Of a stretch of 37,496 nt of DNA, positions 30,246 to 37,496 are shown in pieces; position 1 is the stretch's first letter; each line of letters opens with the position of its first letter. This DNA is from Verrucomicrobiaceae bacterium (GTDB taxonomy: Bacteria > Verrucomicrobiota > Verrucomicrobiia > Verrucomicrobiales > Akkermansiaceae): assembly GCA_027485615.1 (NCBI GenBank), contig JAIXQS010000075.1, positions 1 through 37,496 of the forward strand, given 5' to 3'. The position numbers and the translations under genes were made by a program. The notes beneath the pieces are model-generated. The model made no database searches. It saw only the letters and a list, made by a program, of their open reading frames with translations, and was not told the DNA's origin.

Positions 30246-32222
30246 TTAAGGTGAGGGTTGATTATCCGGACGAAGCATACTTTTCAATGCAGAGGAAGCG
30301 GTCTTTGAGAATTCAAAGGTCTTTCTCAATAATGGCGTTGTTACCACGAGATCCGCTTCCGGCCAGTCGGATTTGGCGAGGAAAGAGTTTCCTCGTTTGA
30401 AGTAGCGAATCAGATCTCGGATCCGTAGGGGTTTAAAGAGAGGTTGATTCCCGACGCCTTCTTGATTCACGGAAATTTCCAGAGGTTGTATGAGCTTTAG
30501 AATTTCCGGGTCAGGATTGGTGAAGAATCCTGAGATCAGGGGAAAAAGCAACTGACGACAGTTCCCGGTGCTCCAGTCGTCACCGAGCGTTTTGAGATTC
30601 GCACCGAGGCAGTAATCTTCCACCGCCGCGTGAATGGCGTGTATCGTGTTGAGAAAATCCTGTGAGATCCTAGAGGCGGCGAAAACCGGCTTCCCCGAGG
30701 CATATCCGATTGTGCTCGGGTGTTCCGCCAAGCCGACGATGTGCTCTAAAAGGCCAGCGCGGTTCGACTCCAAATGAAAGGGTGAGAAAGTGTTCCGAAT
30801 GTCCGCAGCCGGCGTGTTGAATAACGCTTCGGAACTACCTGCGCGAGAAGGAGGGAGGCGCTCGACCGCAAGTCCGAGATAAAGACCCACGTCGAGGTTA
30901 AAGTTGCCAACTGACTCAAGGATTTGGCGCATCGCGGATTGGCAGGTCATATACCAACCGACATCCACAAGTCCGAATTTCACCCCGTCAAAAATGCCAG
31001 CTTCTTCAAAGTATCGAATCACTTCGAGTCTAAGTGACTTCGCGTTGTTCAGGATCATTTCCCGTGCCTCTCTGTTAGCTAGTATACTGAACAGAGCCGT
31101 CCACCGTTGTTCGGAATCGAGGGGCGTCAACGGGTGGAGATTCAAAGGCGCGAGCAAATGCTGCAGTTGCCCATATTCCATTCCAAGCTTGCTTAGAGTG
31201 TCACATATGTTGGTTGATTCATAGCTTCTCCTGAGCCAGGAAAGACCTGACCTATTGGTTTCCAAGACAGCGGGGAGCAATAAAGCTTTCCGGGAAGTAT
31301 AGAGATAGCGGCAATCGATGTCTCCGTAGTGATGGGCAATGCTTCGAGCTGCAATCCAGAGAAGACGACCATCCCTCGCCGCGAAGTACAAACGCTTGAT
31401 TCCTCGTGCTTGAGCTCGTTTCAAGGCCCATGCTGCCATGGTAAGACAGGTTGGACCGATAAAATCCCCAACCAGCCTGTTGATTGCACTTGGGCGAGAT
31501 TCCGACCCGCATTCCTGCTGAAACTTTCGTCCATAGCCGATAAGATCTTGAAGCTTCTGATTGCTGACAGGAATGCCGTTCAGGGTGGCAACTGCAATCC
31601 GGCTGAGTATTGGAGCAAAGCAGCAGCTTGTTTGAATGCCGAGACTATTGGGAATTCTGATGTCTGAATGGAGGTTGTCTCCAAAATGGATCAAGCCCGA
31701 TGGGAGAATTTTTTCTGCATCCAGAACCAATTCAAACAAAGAACCGCTTTTCTTGGTTTTCCCATATTCGGACGAGGCATAGAGCTTGTCCTCTCCTTGG
31801 ATGAGGGAATGAGCTTCGAGAATTTTCCTGAGAAAAGTAGCAGGGAAATAAGTGTCACTAATGAACAAAACCCTTCCGAATTCTTTTCTTGCTCTGTCAA
31901 TTCGCCGAACAGTGTCCGCAACAGGAAAGAGTGCAAGAGATTCACACTCCATTTCAACTTCGGCCATCCATGATTCATACTGGAGATCGAGCATGTCAGC
32001 CAGTTCCTTCCAGATTGCGGCAATTGTGATCTCCTCGGAGGTGGAAGATTCCCGGGCAACCCGCTCTGCGTTGATCCGCGCTGCTAAAAAATCATCGGGG
32101 GTAATCTGCGCAAAATCAGGAAGTCTCTCAGCCAGTGCTAGATAAACTCTGTAGAAAACTCCCGACGGGGTAAGGGTGTCCCTCAGCAGTGTGGTTTCAA
32201 AGATGTCAAAACTGTATAGCAT
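30246..32222 (-). CDS. Large HAD-superfamily protein of polysaccharide clusters
   Basis: A 658-residue protein. The N-terminal HAD domain has LYSFDIFETTLLR (nucleophile D6; most relatives read FDIFDT, so Glu replaces the usual second Asp), FISDTYFP (motif II Ser), KTKKSG (motif III Lys) and IHFGDNLHSDI (motif IV). The remaining 400 residues include RLYFAARDGRLLWIAARSIA, seen in the same family found in glycan clusters. The role is unknown. It may be a phosphatase or regulator acting on a glycan precursor. Positioned between a methyltransferase and a GT2. Confidence 0.75.
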   Translation of the reverse strand: MLYSFDIFETTLLRDTLTPSGVFYRVYLALAERLPDFAQITPDDFLAARINAERVARESSTSEEITIAAIWKELADMLDLQYESWMAEVEMECESLALFPVADTVRRIDRARKEFGRVLFISDTYFPATFLRKILEAHSLIQGEDKLYASSEYGKTKKSGSLFELVLDAEKILPSGLIHFGDNLHSDIRIPNSLGIQTSCCFAPILSRIAVATLNGIPVSNQKLQDLIGYGRKFQQECGSESRPSAINRLVGDFIGPTCLTMAAWALKRAQARGIKRLYFAARDGRLLWIAARSIAHHYGDIDCRYLYTSRKALLLPAVLETNRSGLSWLRRSYESTNICDTLSKLGMEYGQLQHLLAPLNLHPLTPLDSEQRWTALFSILANREAREMILNNAKSLRLEVIRYFEEAGIFDGVKFGLVDVGWYMTCQSAMRQILESVGNFNLDVGLYLGLAVERLPPSRAGSSEALFNTPAADIRNTFSPFHLESNRAGLLEHIVGLAEHPSTIGYASGKPVFAASRISQDFLNTIHAIHAAVEDYCLGANLKTLGDDWSTGNCRQLLFPLISGFFTNPDPEILKLIQPLEISVNQEGVGNQPLFKPLRIRDLIRYFKRGNSFLAKSDWPEADLVVTTPLLRKTFEFSKTASSALKSMLRPDNQPSP

Positions 32223-32258
32223 GCGAAAAACTGGAGGATCCTTTGCTCTGGGAATGAA

Positions 32259-32999
32259 CTATACCTTGTCTGCGGTGGCATGGAGATTCAGCTCGAAGCT
32301 GATTTCATCAAGACTCATCCATGACAATTCGGCTTTATGCACCTGCAGCCAACACCAGCGAACCAGCCACTTGCGGATCTTAGGCCAAGTGGAACGCCGC
32401 CAGACGCGAAATGGGAACGGACCAACTCCCTTGGTGGCTTCGATTCCCAAGCTTCTGAAGCCGGCGTTCTTCAAGACAAAATCAAGCGAATGTTCGGTGA
32501 AGCTGGAATGATGGGTGAAGTCATTATATCGCCAGCGAGAAGCAAGAATAGCGTTGGCATTGGGAACTGTCAGGAACAATCTTCCTCCTGGTTTAAGAGC
32601 GCCGTGGATCGCCTTAAGAAGAGGGATCTGTTCCTGCACAGGAACGTGTTCGAGTACGTCCATAAGCAGAATGAACCCATACTTCTCAGGACGCTCCCGC
32701 AGGAATTCAGCAGTGTCTTCAGTCACTTCGACATTGAAACCCGCAGCGGATGCAACAGCCGCCTGCTGTGGTGAAAGCTCAACTCCCTCGATATTGGTAA
32801 AGCCAATTCCCTTCAAGGCACGCAATGCGAATCCGTATGCGCAACCAATGTCCAATACAGGGGATTCATGGTCTTTGGGGGCGAACGGTGCCAGCAGTGT
32901 TCGCTGCCACTCGGCCATCTTTTCCGCATGGAGTTCGGATTTTTCGTGAAACTGTGAATAGTATATTGTGTAATCGTATGATTCCATTTGTTGAAGCAA
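32259..32999 (-). CDS. Class I SAM-dependent methyltransferase
   Basis: A 246-residue protein with VLDIGCAYGFALRAL (residues 48-62), IEGVELSPQQAAVA, ILLMDVLEHVP and ALKPGGRLFLTVPN, the ordered motifs of Methyltransf_23/UbiG-like enzymes. Its position just after the Wzt gene (6-bp gap) resembles systems where a methyltransferase caps the polysaccharide end that the Wzt C-terminal domain recognises. Capping is an inference. Confidence 0.88.
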   Translation of the reverse strand: MLQQMESYDYTIYYSQFHEKSELHAEKMAEWQRTLLAPFAPKDHESPVLDIGCAYGFALRALKGIGFTNIEGVELSPQQAAVASAAGFNVEVTEDTAEFLRERPEKYGFILLMDVLEHVPVQEQIPLLKAIHGALKPGGRLFLTVPNANAILASRWRYNDFTHHSSFTEHSLDFVLKNAGFRSLGIEATKGVGPFPFRVWRRSTWPKIRKWLVRWCWLQVHKAELSWMSLDEISFELNLHATADKV

Positions 33000-33005
33000 T
33001 TAAGA

Positions 33006-34286
33006 CTATGAATGAGGGATTGTTTCGATGGTGGGGAAAATAATTGAACCCCAACCATGTGACCAAGAAGAGCTAGTATTCTCGGAACTCATGGGAGCTT
33101 GAACCTCGAAATTCAGAACATCCATAACGACGTCGAAATCAACGTTCCCATCAAGGTGATTACCCCGGCCAACGGCAACGCCCATGTAGTAATAGCCGGG
33201 TGCCAATGGGAAATTTTTCATCCGGACCTCAGCGTGCAAAGTCTCTCTGTTTTTAATCGGAATGCATTCCTCCCCAAAACAACTGCCTACCGGCGTACCA
33301 TCGGACTTAAACACAGTGAGACTCAATCGACAAGGATTTACATTTGTTTGCGCTCTTAGCTTAGCTGAAAATACAATCGTCTCACCGTGTGCAAAAATTG
33401 GCGAGGTGCCGGGAAAGGAGAGAGAAATGATTTTTACCGCTTGGGAGCCCGTCCATGCTCTTTTCTTGTGCTCAACCTCATAAAGCATGCCATCCGGACG
33501 ACACTTCGAAGAGTAGTAATCAACAGCGTCTTCCGCGCTACCTGAAAATGCCAGTCTGCCATCTGCAAGGACGATACCAGAAGTGGTTAATTGGAGAACG
33601 GCTCCCATGTTGTGACTTACAAAAAGTATACTCCGACCTTGTCCCGCGACATCCCTCATTTTACCGAGGCATTTCTGCTGAAACTCTGCGTCACCGACTG
33701 CAAGGACTTCGTCAACAATTAGAATTTCTGATTCCAGATGGGCCGCGACGGCGAAGGCAAGACGCACGTACATGCCCGAAGAATAGCGCTTGACCGGTGT
33801 GTCGATGTAGCGGTCGCAACCGGAGAACTCGACAATCTCATCGAACTTACGGGCGATCTCGTGCTTTCGCATGCCAAGGATAGCGCCGTTCAGGTAGATA
33901 TTGTCGCGGCCGCTAAGTTCCGGGTGGAAGCCGGTGCCGACCTCCAGCAAGGAGGCGATGCGGCCTTTGGCCTTGATCTCGCCGGTAGTGGGAGTAGTTA
34001 CACGGGAGAGGATTTTGAGCAACGTGGATTTGCCCGCGCCGTTCCGGCCAATGATTCCTAATACCTCGCCCTGTTTGACCTCGAAGGAGACATCCTTGAG
34101 GGCATATACGTAGTCGGAACCTCCTGTGCTGGTGCGGTCGTTCGATTGGCCGATCTTGAGGTAGGGATCCTCTTTGCCACGCACCTTATGCCACCACCGG
34201 TTCACGTCATGCGAGAGCGATCCTGTGCCGATCTCGCCGAGACGGTAGAGCTTGGAGACGTTTTCTACACTAATGACTGTACTCAT
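33006..34286 (-). CDS. wzt: ABC transporter ATP-binding protein, Wzt-like
   Basis: A 426-residue protein. Walker A GRNGAGKST (residues ~78-86), the YSSGM signature, Walker B ILIVDEVLAVGD and the switch His in LFVSHNMG show an active nucleotide-binding domain of the polysaccharide exporter type. Residues ~270-420 form an extra beta-rich domain (FPGTSPIFAHGETIVFSAKL, YYYMGVAVGRGNH), as in Wzt proteins whose C-terminus binds the modified non-reducing end. Works with the permease at 34860. The four-helix-bundle gene is inserted between the two. Confidence 0.92.
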   Translation of the reverse strand: MSTVISVENVSKLYRLGEIGTGSLSHDVNRWWHKVRGKEDPYLKIGQSNDRTSTGGSDYVYALKDVSFEVKQGEVLGIIGRNGAGKSTLLKILSRVTTPTTGEIKAKGRIASLLEVGTGFHPELSGRDNIYLNGAILGMRKHEIARKFDEIVEFSGCDRYIDTPVKRYSSGMYVRLAFAVAAHLESEILIVDEVLAVGDAEFQQKCLGKMRDVAGQGRSILFVSHNMGAVLQLTTSGIVLADGRLAFSGSAEDAVDYYSSKCRPDGMLYEVEHKKRAWTGSQAVKIISLSFPGTSPIFAHGETIVFSAKLRAQTNVNPCRLSLTVFKSDGTPVGSCFGEECIPIKNRETLHAEVRMKNFPLAPGYYYMGVAVGRGNHLDGNVDFDVVMDVLNFEVQAPMSSENTSSSWSHGWGSIIFPTIETIPHS

Positions 34287-34313
34287 GCTTTTGTAATGCG
34301 CTTATTGGAAAAC

Positions 34314-34353
34314 GGGGGACGGGGGACGGGGGACGGGGGACGGGGGACGGGGG
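34314..34353 (+). repeat. GGGGGAC heptad array
   Basis: Five perfect tandem GGGGGAC units and a final GGGGG, immediately upstream of the Wzt gene start (28 bp away). G-runs of five every seven bases can form G-quadruplexes. Together with the C-rich heptads at 34811-34859 it brackets the four-helix-bundle gene in inverted orientation. Confidence 0.9.
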
Positions 34354-34417
34354 CGATTGATTAGAGTATGCGCTATGCAATCTCATCTTCCTGTCTCCCA
34401 TCCCCCCTGTCTCCTTC

Positions 34418-34792
34418 TTATTTCAACAGGAACGGTTCAGGGTTTCTAAGCATCGAGCCGAGCATCCGGCCCACAGAGCGGTTCAGTTCGGCAAGTTCCC
34501 GATGATCCTCACCGGTGATGTAGTTGCAGTCTTTTGCGAAGTCCAAGCTGCTGTCGGTTTCGTTTGATTCGCCGTCACAGTCGGTGAGTTTGGAAATGAA
34601 GTGGGCTTCATAGCGACGCTTGGCCCAAGCCTCGCGGAGGTTCAAGCACACGGAACGGGAGGAACGGCGGATCTGCCCGGTGAGTGCCCAACGCTCTTCT
34701 GGAGGGAAGTTCTTGCTTGCCTCGAATATCTTCATCGCTAGGGCATAGGCGGTTTGATAAACCTCAAGTTCTTTTGCGGATTGTACGGCCAT
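34418..34792 (-). CDS. Four-helix-bundle protein (23S rRNA intervening-sequence type)
   Basis: A 124-residue helical protein of the S23/bIVP family: LEVYQTAYALAMKIFEASKN, RWALTGQIRRSSRSVCLNLR and YEAHFISKLTDCDGESNETD (more usually a GSxxE motif here) and RSVGRMLGSMLRNPEP. The family forms pentamers and is found in rRNA intervening sequences, diversity-generating retroelements (Avd) and as solitary genes. No reverse transcriptase is nearby. It splits the Wzt and Wzm genes and is flanked by inverted G/C-rich heptads. Confidence 0.88.
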   Translation of the reverse strand: MAVQSAKELEVYQTAYALAMKIFEASKNFPPEERWALTGQIRRSSRSVCLNLREAWAKRRYEAHFISKLTDCDGESNETDSSLDFAKDCNYITGEDHRELAELNRSVGRMLGSMLRNPEPFLLK

Positions 34793-34810
34793 GGTCTTTT
34801 ATATCGTATT

Positions 34811-34859
34811 TTCGTTCGCCGTTTCCCGTTCCCCGTTCCCCGCCTCCCGTTCCCCTTCT
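34811..34859. repeat. CCCGTTC heptad array
   Basis: Seven contiguous 7-bp units: TTCGTTC, GCCGTTT, CCCGTTC, CCCGTTC, CCCGCCT, CCCGTTC, CCCTTCT. It lies between the four-helix-bundle start and the Wzm stop and is the C-rich counterpart of 34314-34353. A further C-rich stretch (CCTGTCTCCCATCCCCCCTG) lies at 34390-34409. Confidence 0.85.
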
Positions 34860-35762
34860 TCACACCGTGTCCATGAACGACTTCTCGACCTTGTTGAAGA
34901 TGATCACACCGACCAGGAGCAGCGCGGCGGTCATGGCGGTGGAGATGCCGAGGGATGACCATGGGATGGGGCCGCCGAGGAAGACGGCGCGGAAGGCCTC
35001 GATGGGGGCGGACATGGGGTTGAGCTGGATGATCCAGCGCCATTTCTCCGGGATGGAGCTCATCGGAAAGATGACGGGGGTGGCATACATCATGAGCTGG
35101 ACACCGAAGGCGATGAGAAAGGTGAAGTCACGGTATTTGGTGGTGAGGGAAGAAACAATGATGCCTGCACCGAGCCCAAGAGCGGCCATAAGCAGGATCA
35201 GAGCAGGGGTAAGAATGACGATTAGCCCCCAATGCGGGTTGATATCGGTGCCGATGATGAGGAAATAGGCAAGGAATCCGAGGAAGAGCAGGAACTGTAT
35301 GCCGAACTGGATGATGGTGGATGACACGATCGAGAGAGGCACGATGAGCCTGGGGAAATAGACCTTACCGAAGATGGAGGCGTTTTGGACGAAGGTGTTC
35401 GAGGTCTTGGTGAGGCAGGTTGCGAAGTAGTTCCAGGGGGTGGTGCCCGCGAGATAGAAGAGCATGGCCGGATGGCCATCGGTGGACATCTTCGCCACAC
35501 TGCTGAAGATGATGGTGAAGACTAAAGTGGTGAGGAGAGGCTGGATGAAGAACCAGAGTGGGCCGAGCACGGTCTGCTTGTAAACGGAGACGAAATCACG
35601 GCGGACAAACAACCAAAGCAGGTCGCGGTAGTTCCAAACATCGGCGAGGCGGAGATCCCACCACTTGGTGTGGGGCTTGATGGTGAGTGACCAGTGGTCT
35701 TCCAAAGCCGGGGAGTCGGGAGACGGGGGACGGGGATCGAGGGACTGCAGAGAAGAGGGCAT
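34860..35762 (-). CDS. wzm: ABC transporter permease, Wzm-like
   Basis: A 300-residue ABC-2 type membrane protein. LLWLFVRRDFVSVYKQTVLG (around residues 50-69) followed by PLWFFIQPLL is the amphipathic lead-in of polysaccharide exporters, then about six membrane helices and the C-terminal WRWIIQLNPMSAPIEAFRA. With the Wzt-like ATPase it exports the lipid-linked polysaccharide. The first ~25 residues (LDPRPPSPDSPALED) are encoded by a G-rich heptad repeat at 35708-35749, so N-terminal length or frame may vary. Start taken as ATG at 35762. Confidence 0.92.
   Translation of the reverse strand: MPSSLQSLDPRPPSPDSPALEDHWSLTIKPHTKWWDLRLADVWNYRDLLWLFVRRDFVSVYKQTVLGPLWFFIQPLLTTLVFTIIFSSVAKMSTDGHPAMLFYLAGTTPWNYFATCLTKTSNTFVQNASIFGKVYFPRLIVPLSIVSSTIIQFGIQFLLFLGFLAYFLIIGTDINPHWGLIVILTPALILLMAALGLGAGIIVSSLTTKYRDFTFLIAFGVQLMMYATPVIFPMSSIPEKWRWIIQLNPMSAPIEAFRAVFLGGPIPWSSLGISTAMTAALLLVGVIIFNKVEKSFMDTV
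35708..35749. repeat. G-rich heptad repeat in the Wzm coding start
   Basis: Six 7-bp units CCGGGGA, GTCGGGA, GACGGGG, GACGGGG, ATCGAGG, GACTGCA read on the plus strand, inside codons 5-19 of the permease gene. Similar in style to the GGGGGAC array 1.4 kb away. Confidence 0.7.
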
Positions 35763-35889
35763 GGGAGCTAGGGTAAAGCGGTGATGAAGGGCTGGAGAGC
35801 GTAGGGCTAGGGCGTAGGGCTAAGGCGTAGGGCGGCGATAGGCAATGGCGGAAGCATTCCGCATGGCCTCCGACTTCGGCCCCTCGGCC
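35763..35889. repeat. Intergenic GGCGTAGGGCTAA repeats
   Basis: About two and a half direct units of 13 bp (GGCGTAGGGCTAG, GGCGTAGGGCTAA, GGCGTAGGGCGG) near 35799-35835 between Wzm and the ligase-like gene. Nothing else is recognised in this gap. Confidence 0.6.
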
Positions 35890-37428
35890 TTAGTTGTTTG
35901 GCAGCGTCTGGGCATGCGCCCCGGCGCGATTCGGATTTCGAAGAACATAGGGCATGCGCCGGGGCTTTACGTAAGCGGGTAGCGGAAGGTTTTTCTCCAG
36001 GAGGCTGATGATGCCATAGGAGAGGAATACCGACGCGACATCCCCACCGAAACTGCCGACAACGAAAATGAAGAATGGCGGCAGGACTATGACTGGAATG
36101 CAAAAGTATAAGGAGAGGGGGAACCACTCGGTGCCCCGGCAGCGGAGGATCTGGCGGTGGGCGTGGACGGCCATGCGGATCATGGAGAGCACGAGGATGA
36201 GCAAGCCGACGTAACCCACAGCACGCACCGTCTGGACGGGGCCGCTATGGTAGTTGCCGGTCACCATCATCGCTTCCTGCTGCTGGGTCATACCCGATCC
36301 ACGGCTATCGAGGTTGCCGCCTCCTGCCTCGAGATCCTGCATCATGAGCAGTTCCCGGCGGGTAAAGCCGAGGCCATCACCGAGTATCTTGTTATTGATC
36401 CAGTAATCGGTGAACAAGGCCTCCTTCCACATGTCCACGCGCCACTCCGTGGATTCCTCCGCCGCACGGACGTGGCGCTTCTCCCAGGTGCCGGGGAAGG
36501 GGGAGAGCGCGCGCTGGATGTTGGCGGGAAGCGGACTGACGACATTTACGAAAGCAAGGAGACCCAAAGCCAACGCAGCGGCCACCGAAGAAACGATCAC
36601 GGCGATGCCGCCGCTGCGATAGGCCAGGCCGACCAGCAGGATGAGACCCACATACGCCACAGAATTGCGGTAACCGCTCATCGCCGCCGCAGCCAGTGCG
36701 AACAGGATCACGGGAGCCCAAATGGGATGGAGCAGGGCGCGCAGAGGCGAGATGAAGGACACGCTAATCTTCGCGGCAACCCCTGAAAGACTTCCCAAAA
36801 TACCGATCCGGCCCGAACCCTGCCCGTCATCGATCTGCTTGCCCTGCTCGAAGGCGGCGGAACCCACCCCTAGTCCGCCTCGCCACTGGGAAAGAAACAT
36901 ACCGAAGAGTGAGCCGACGATGGAAAGCCAGAAGGCCTGACGGATCTCCGCCGGGCGGACGACGATATTCCCTAGGAACACTGCGGAGATGAAGGCCATG
37001 CCCACCATGAAGTACGGTCGGGCGCCCACGGCGCCCGCGCCGAACATATTCAAGCCGACGGGATGCCGGAAATAGACTTGAAGGATGCAGCCTGCAAGCA
37101 ACAACATCCAGATTTCTTTTTCGCCGAAAGTGATCCTGTAAGGCTGGCGGTGCATCAGCGTGATGAGGACGGTGAAGCCGATGAAGAGAGTCTGCCCGAG
37201 TTCGGTGGTTCCGAAGCCGCGGATGATGGGGACATTGAGTGCCGTGAAAAGAATGAGGAGCAGCCAGATCTTCCGGCCGAGGAAGATGCAGGTGATGAGC
37301 AGGGCGGCGGCGGCGATCTTGAGAATGGTCTCCTTCTGTTCCGTGACAATGGTGACGCCCAACCAGATCGCGACGACGAAAGCGATGAAGATGACGAGGC
37401 CGTTGCGGATGGAGTTGGATTGGGACAT
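35890..37428 (-). CDS. O-antigen ligase/polymerase-like membrane protein
   Basis: A 512-residue polytopic protein with about ten to twelve hydrophobic segments. A long soluble loop before the last helices contains TEWRVDMWKEALFTDYWINN and ILGDGLGF, matching the R-x3-W and G-x-G-F region of the Wzy_C/WaaL family, with GNYHSGPVQTVRAVGYVG (His in the loop) next. In an ABC-exported pathway this would be the ligase that joins the polysaccharide to its anchor in the periplasm, though a polymerase role is possible. Encoded first in the transcription direction of this segment. Start ATG at 37428. Confidence 0.8.
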   Translation of the reverse strand: MSQSNSIRNGLVIFIAFVVAIWLGVTIVTEQKETILKIAAAALLITCIFLGRKIWLLLILFTALNVPIIRGFGTTELGQTLFIGFTVLITLMHRQPYRITFGEKEIWMLLLAGCILQVYFRHPVGLNMFGAGAVGARPYFMVGMAFISAVFLGNIVVRPAEIRQAFWLSIVGSLFGMFLSQWRGGLGVGSAAFEQGKQIDDGQGSGRIGILGSLSGVAAKISVSFISPLRALLHPIWAPVILFALAAAAMSGYRNSVAYVGLILLVGLAYRSGGIAVIVSSVAAALALGLLAFVNVVSPLPANIQRALSPFPGTWEKRHVRAAEESTEWRVDMWKEALFTDYWINNKILGDGLGFTRRELLMMQDLEAGGGNLDSRGSGMTQQQEAMMVTGNYHSGPVQTVRAVGYVGLLILVLSMIRMAVHAHRQILRCRGTEWFPLSLYFCIPVIVLPPFFIFVVGSFGGDVASVFLSYGIISLLEKNLPLPAYVKPRRMPYVLRNPNRAGAHAQTLPNN

Positions 37429-37436
37429 GGGAGGGG

Positions 37437-37496
37437 AGAAGAGGGCGGGAGGGCGGGAGGGCGGGAGGCGGGAGGCGGGAGGGCGGGAGGGCGGGA
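37437..37496. repeat. GGGCGGGA/GGCGGGA tandem repeats at the window edge
   Basis: G-rich units of 7 and 8 bp (GGCGGGA and GGGCGGGA) run to the end of the window just upstream of the ligase-like gene. They continue the pattern of G-rich repeats around the exporter genes and probably extend past the edge. Confidence 0.8.

Noticed and set aside
34418..34792. Diversity-generating retroelement accessory (Avd)
   Set aside because: The four-helix-bundle protein is Avd-related, but no reverse transcriptase, template repeat or variable repeat is seen nearby.

Overview
The window is an outer polysaccharide (O-antigen or capsule-like) biosynthesis locus. Nearly every gene is on the minus strand. The set matches an ABC-transporter-dependent pathway: a Wzm-like permease, a Wzt-like ATPase with a C-terminal domain, a ligase/polymerase-type membrane protein, about ten glycosyltransferases, a sulfotransferase, a FkbM-type and a class I methyltransferase, a pyruvyl transferase, a WavE-like protein, an MBOAT/SGNH pair for O-acylation and a nucleotidyltransferase/HAD/kinase trio. 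The style (high-GC GT genes, many palindromic intergenic repeats, a small plus-strand gene of a type I recall from Verrucomicrobiota and Planctomycetota) suggests a Verrucomicrobiota-like bacterium. That is an inference without a marker gene.

Layout: 0.2-5.0 kb holds a GT2, a VapBC-like toxin-antitoxin pair, a GT4, a sulfotransferase and a GT-A-like gene. 5.2-8.4 kb holds an SGNH protein, a GxxExxY gene embedded in CGCAGAG-type repeats and an MBOAT acyltransferase carrying an in-frame repeat insertion. 8.5-16.2 kb holds a MurB-like oxidoreductase, a pyruvyl transferase, a chimeric gene remnant, an exostosin-like GT, a WavE-like gene and the activation trio. 16.3-21.2 kb is an accessory stretch with three toxin-antitoxin-type pairs, an orphan small gene, a 21-bp minisatellite and many palindromic repeats. 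21.2-25.8 kb holds a GT61, a REP-associated tyrosine transposase (RAYT) and two GT4 genes, with REP elements at most junctions. 25.9-37.4 kb runs FkbM, GT4, GT4, GT2, a large HAD protein, a methyltransferase, Wzt, a four-helix-bundle gene, Wzm and a ligase-like protein.

The most unusual aspect is the non-coding architecture. A ~150-bp element, bounded by GGTAG...CTACC and built of REP-type palindromes, recurs at gene junctions together with a resident RAYT. The GTAG itself forms the stop codon of four genes, including the RAYT. Two copies carry extra hairpins whose stems differ but remain paired while the loops stay the same. Unrelated simple repeats (AT-rich, GGGGGAC, CCCGTTC, TCAGTGG, TCTGCCC) all have a 7-bp period. 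One such repeat pair interrupts the MBOAT gene in frame, and another encodes the N-terminus of the Wzm permease.
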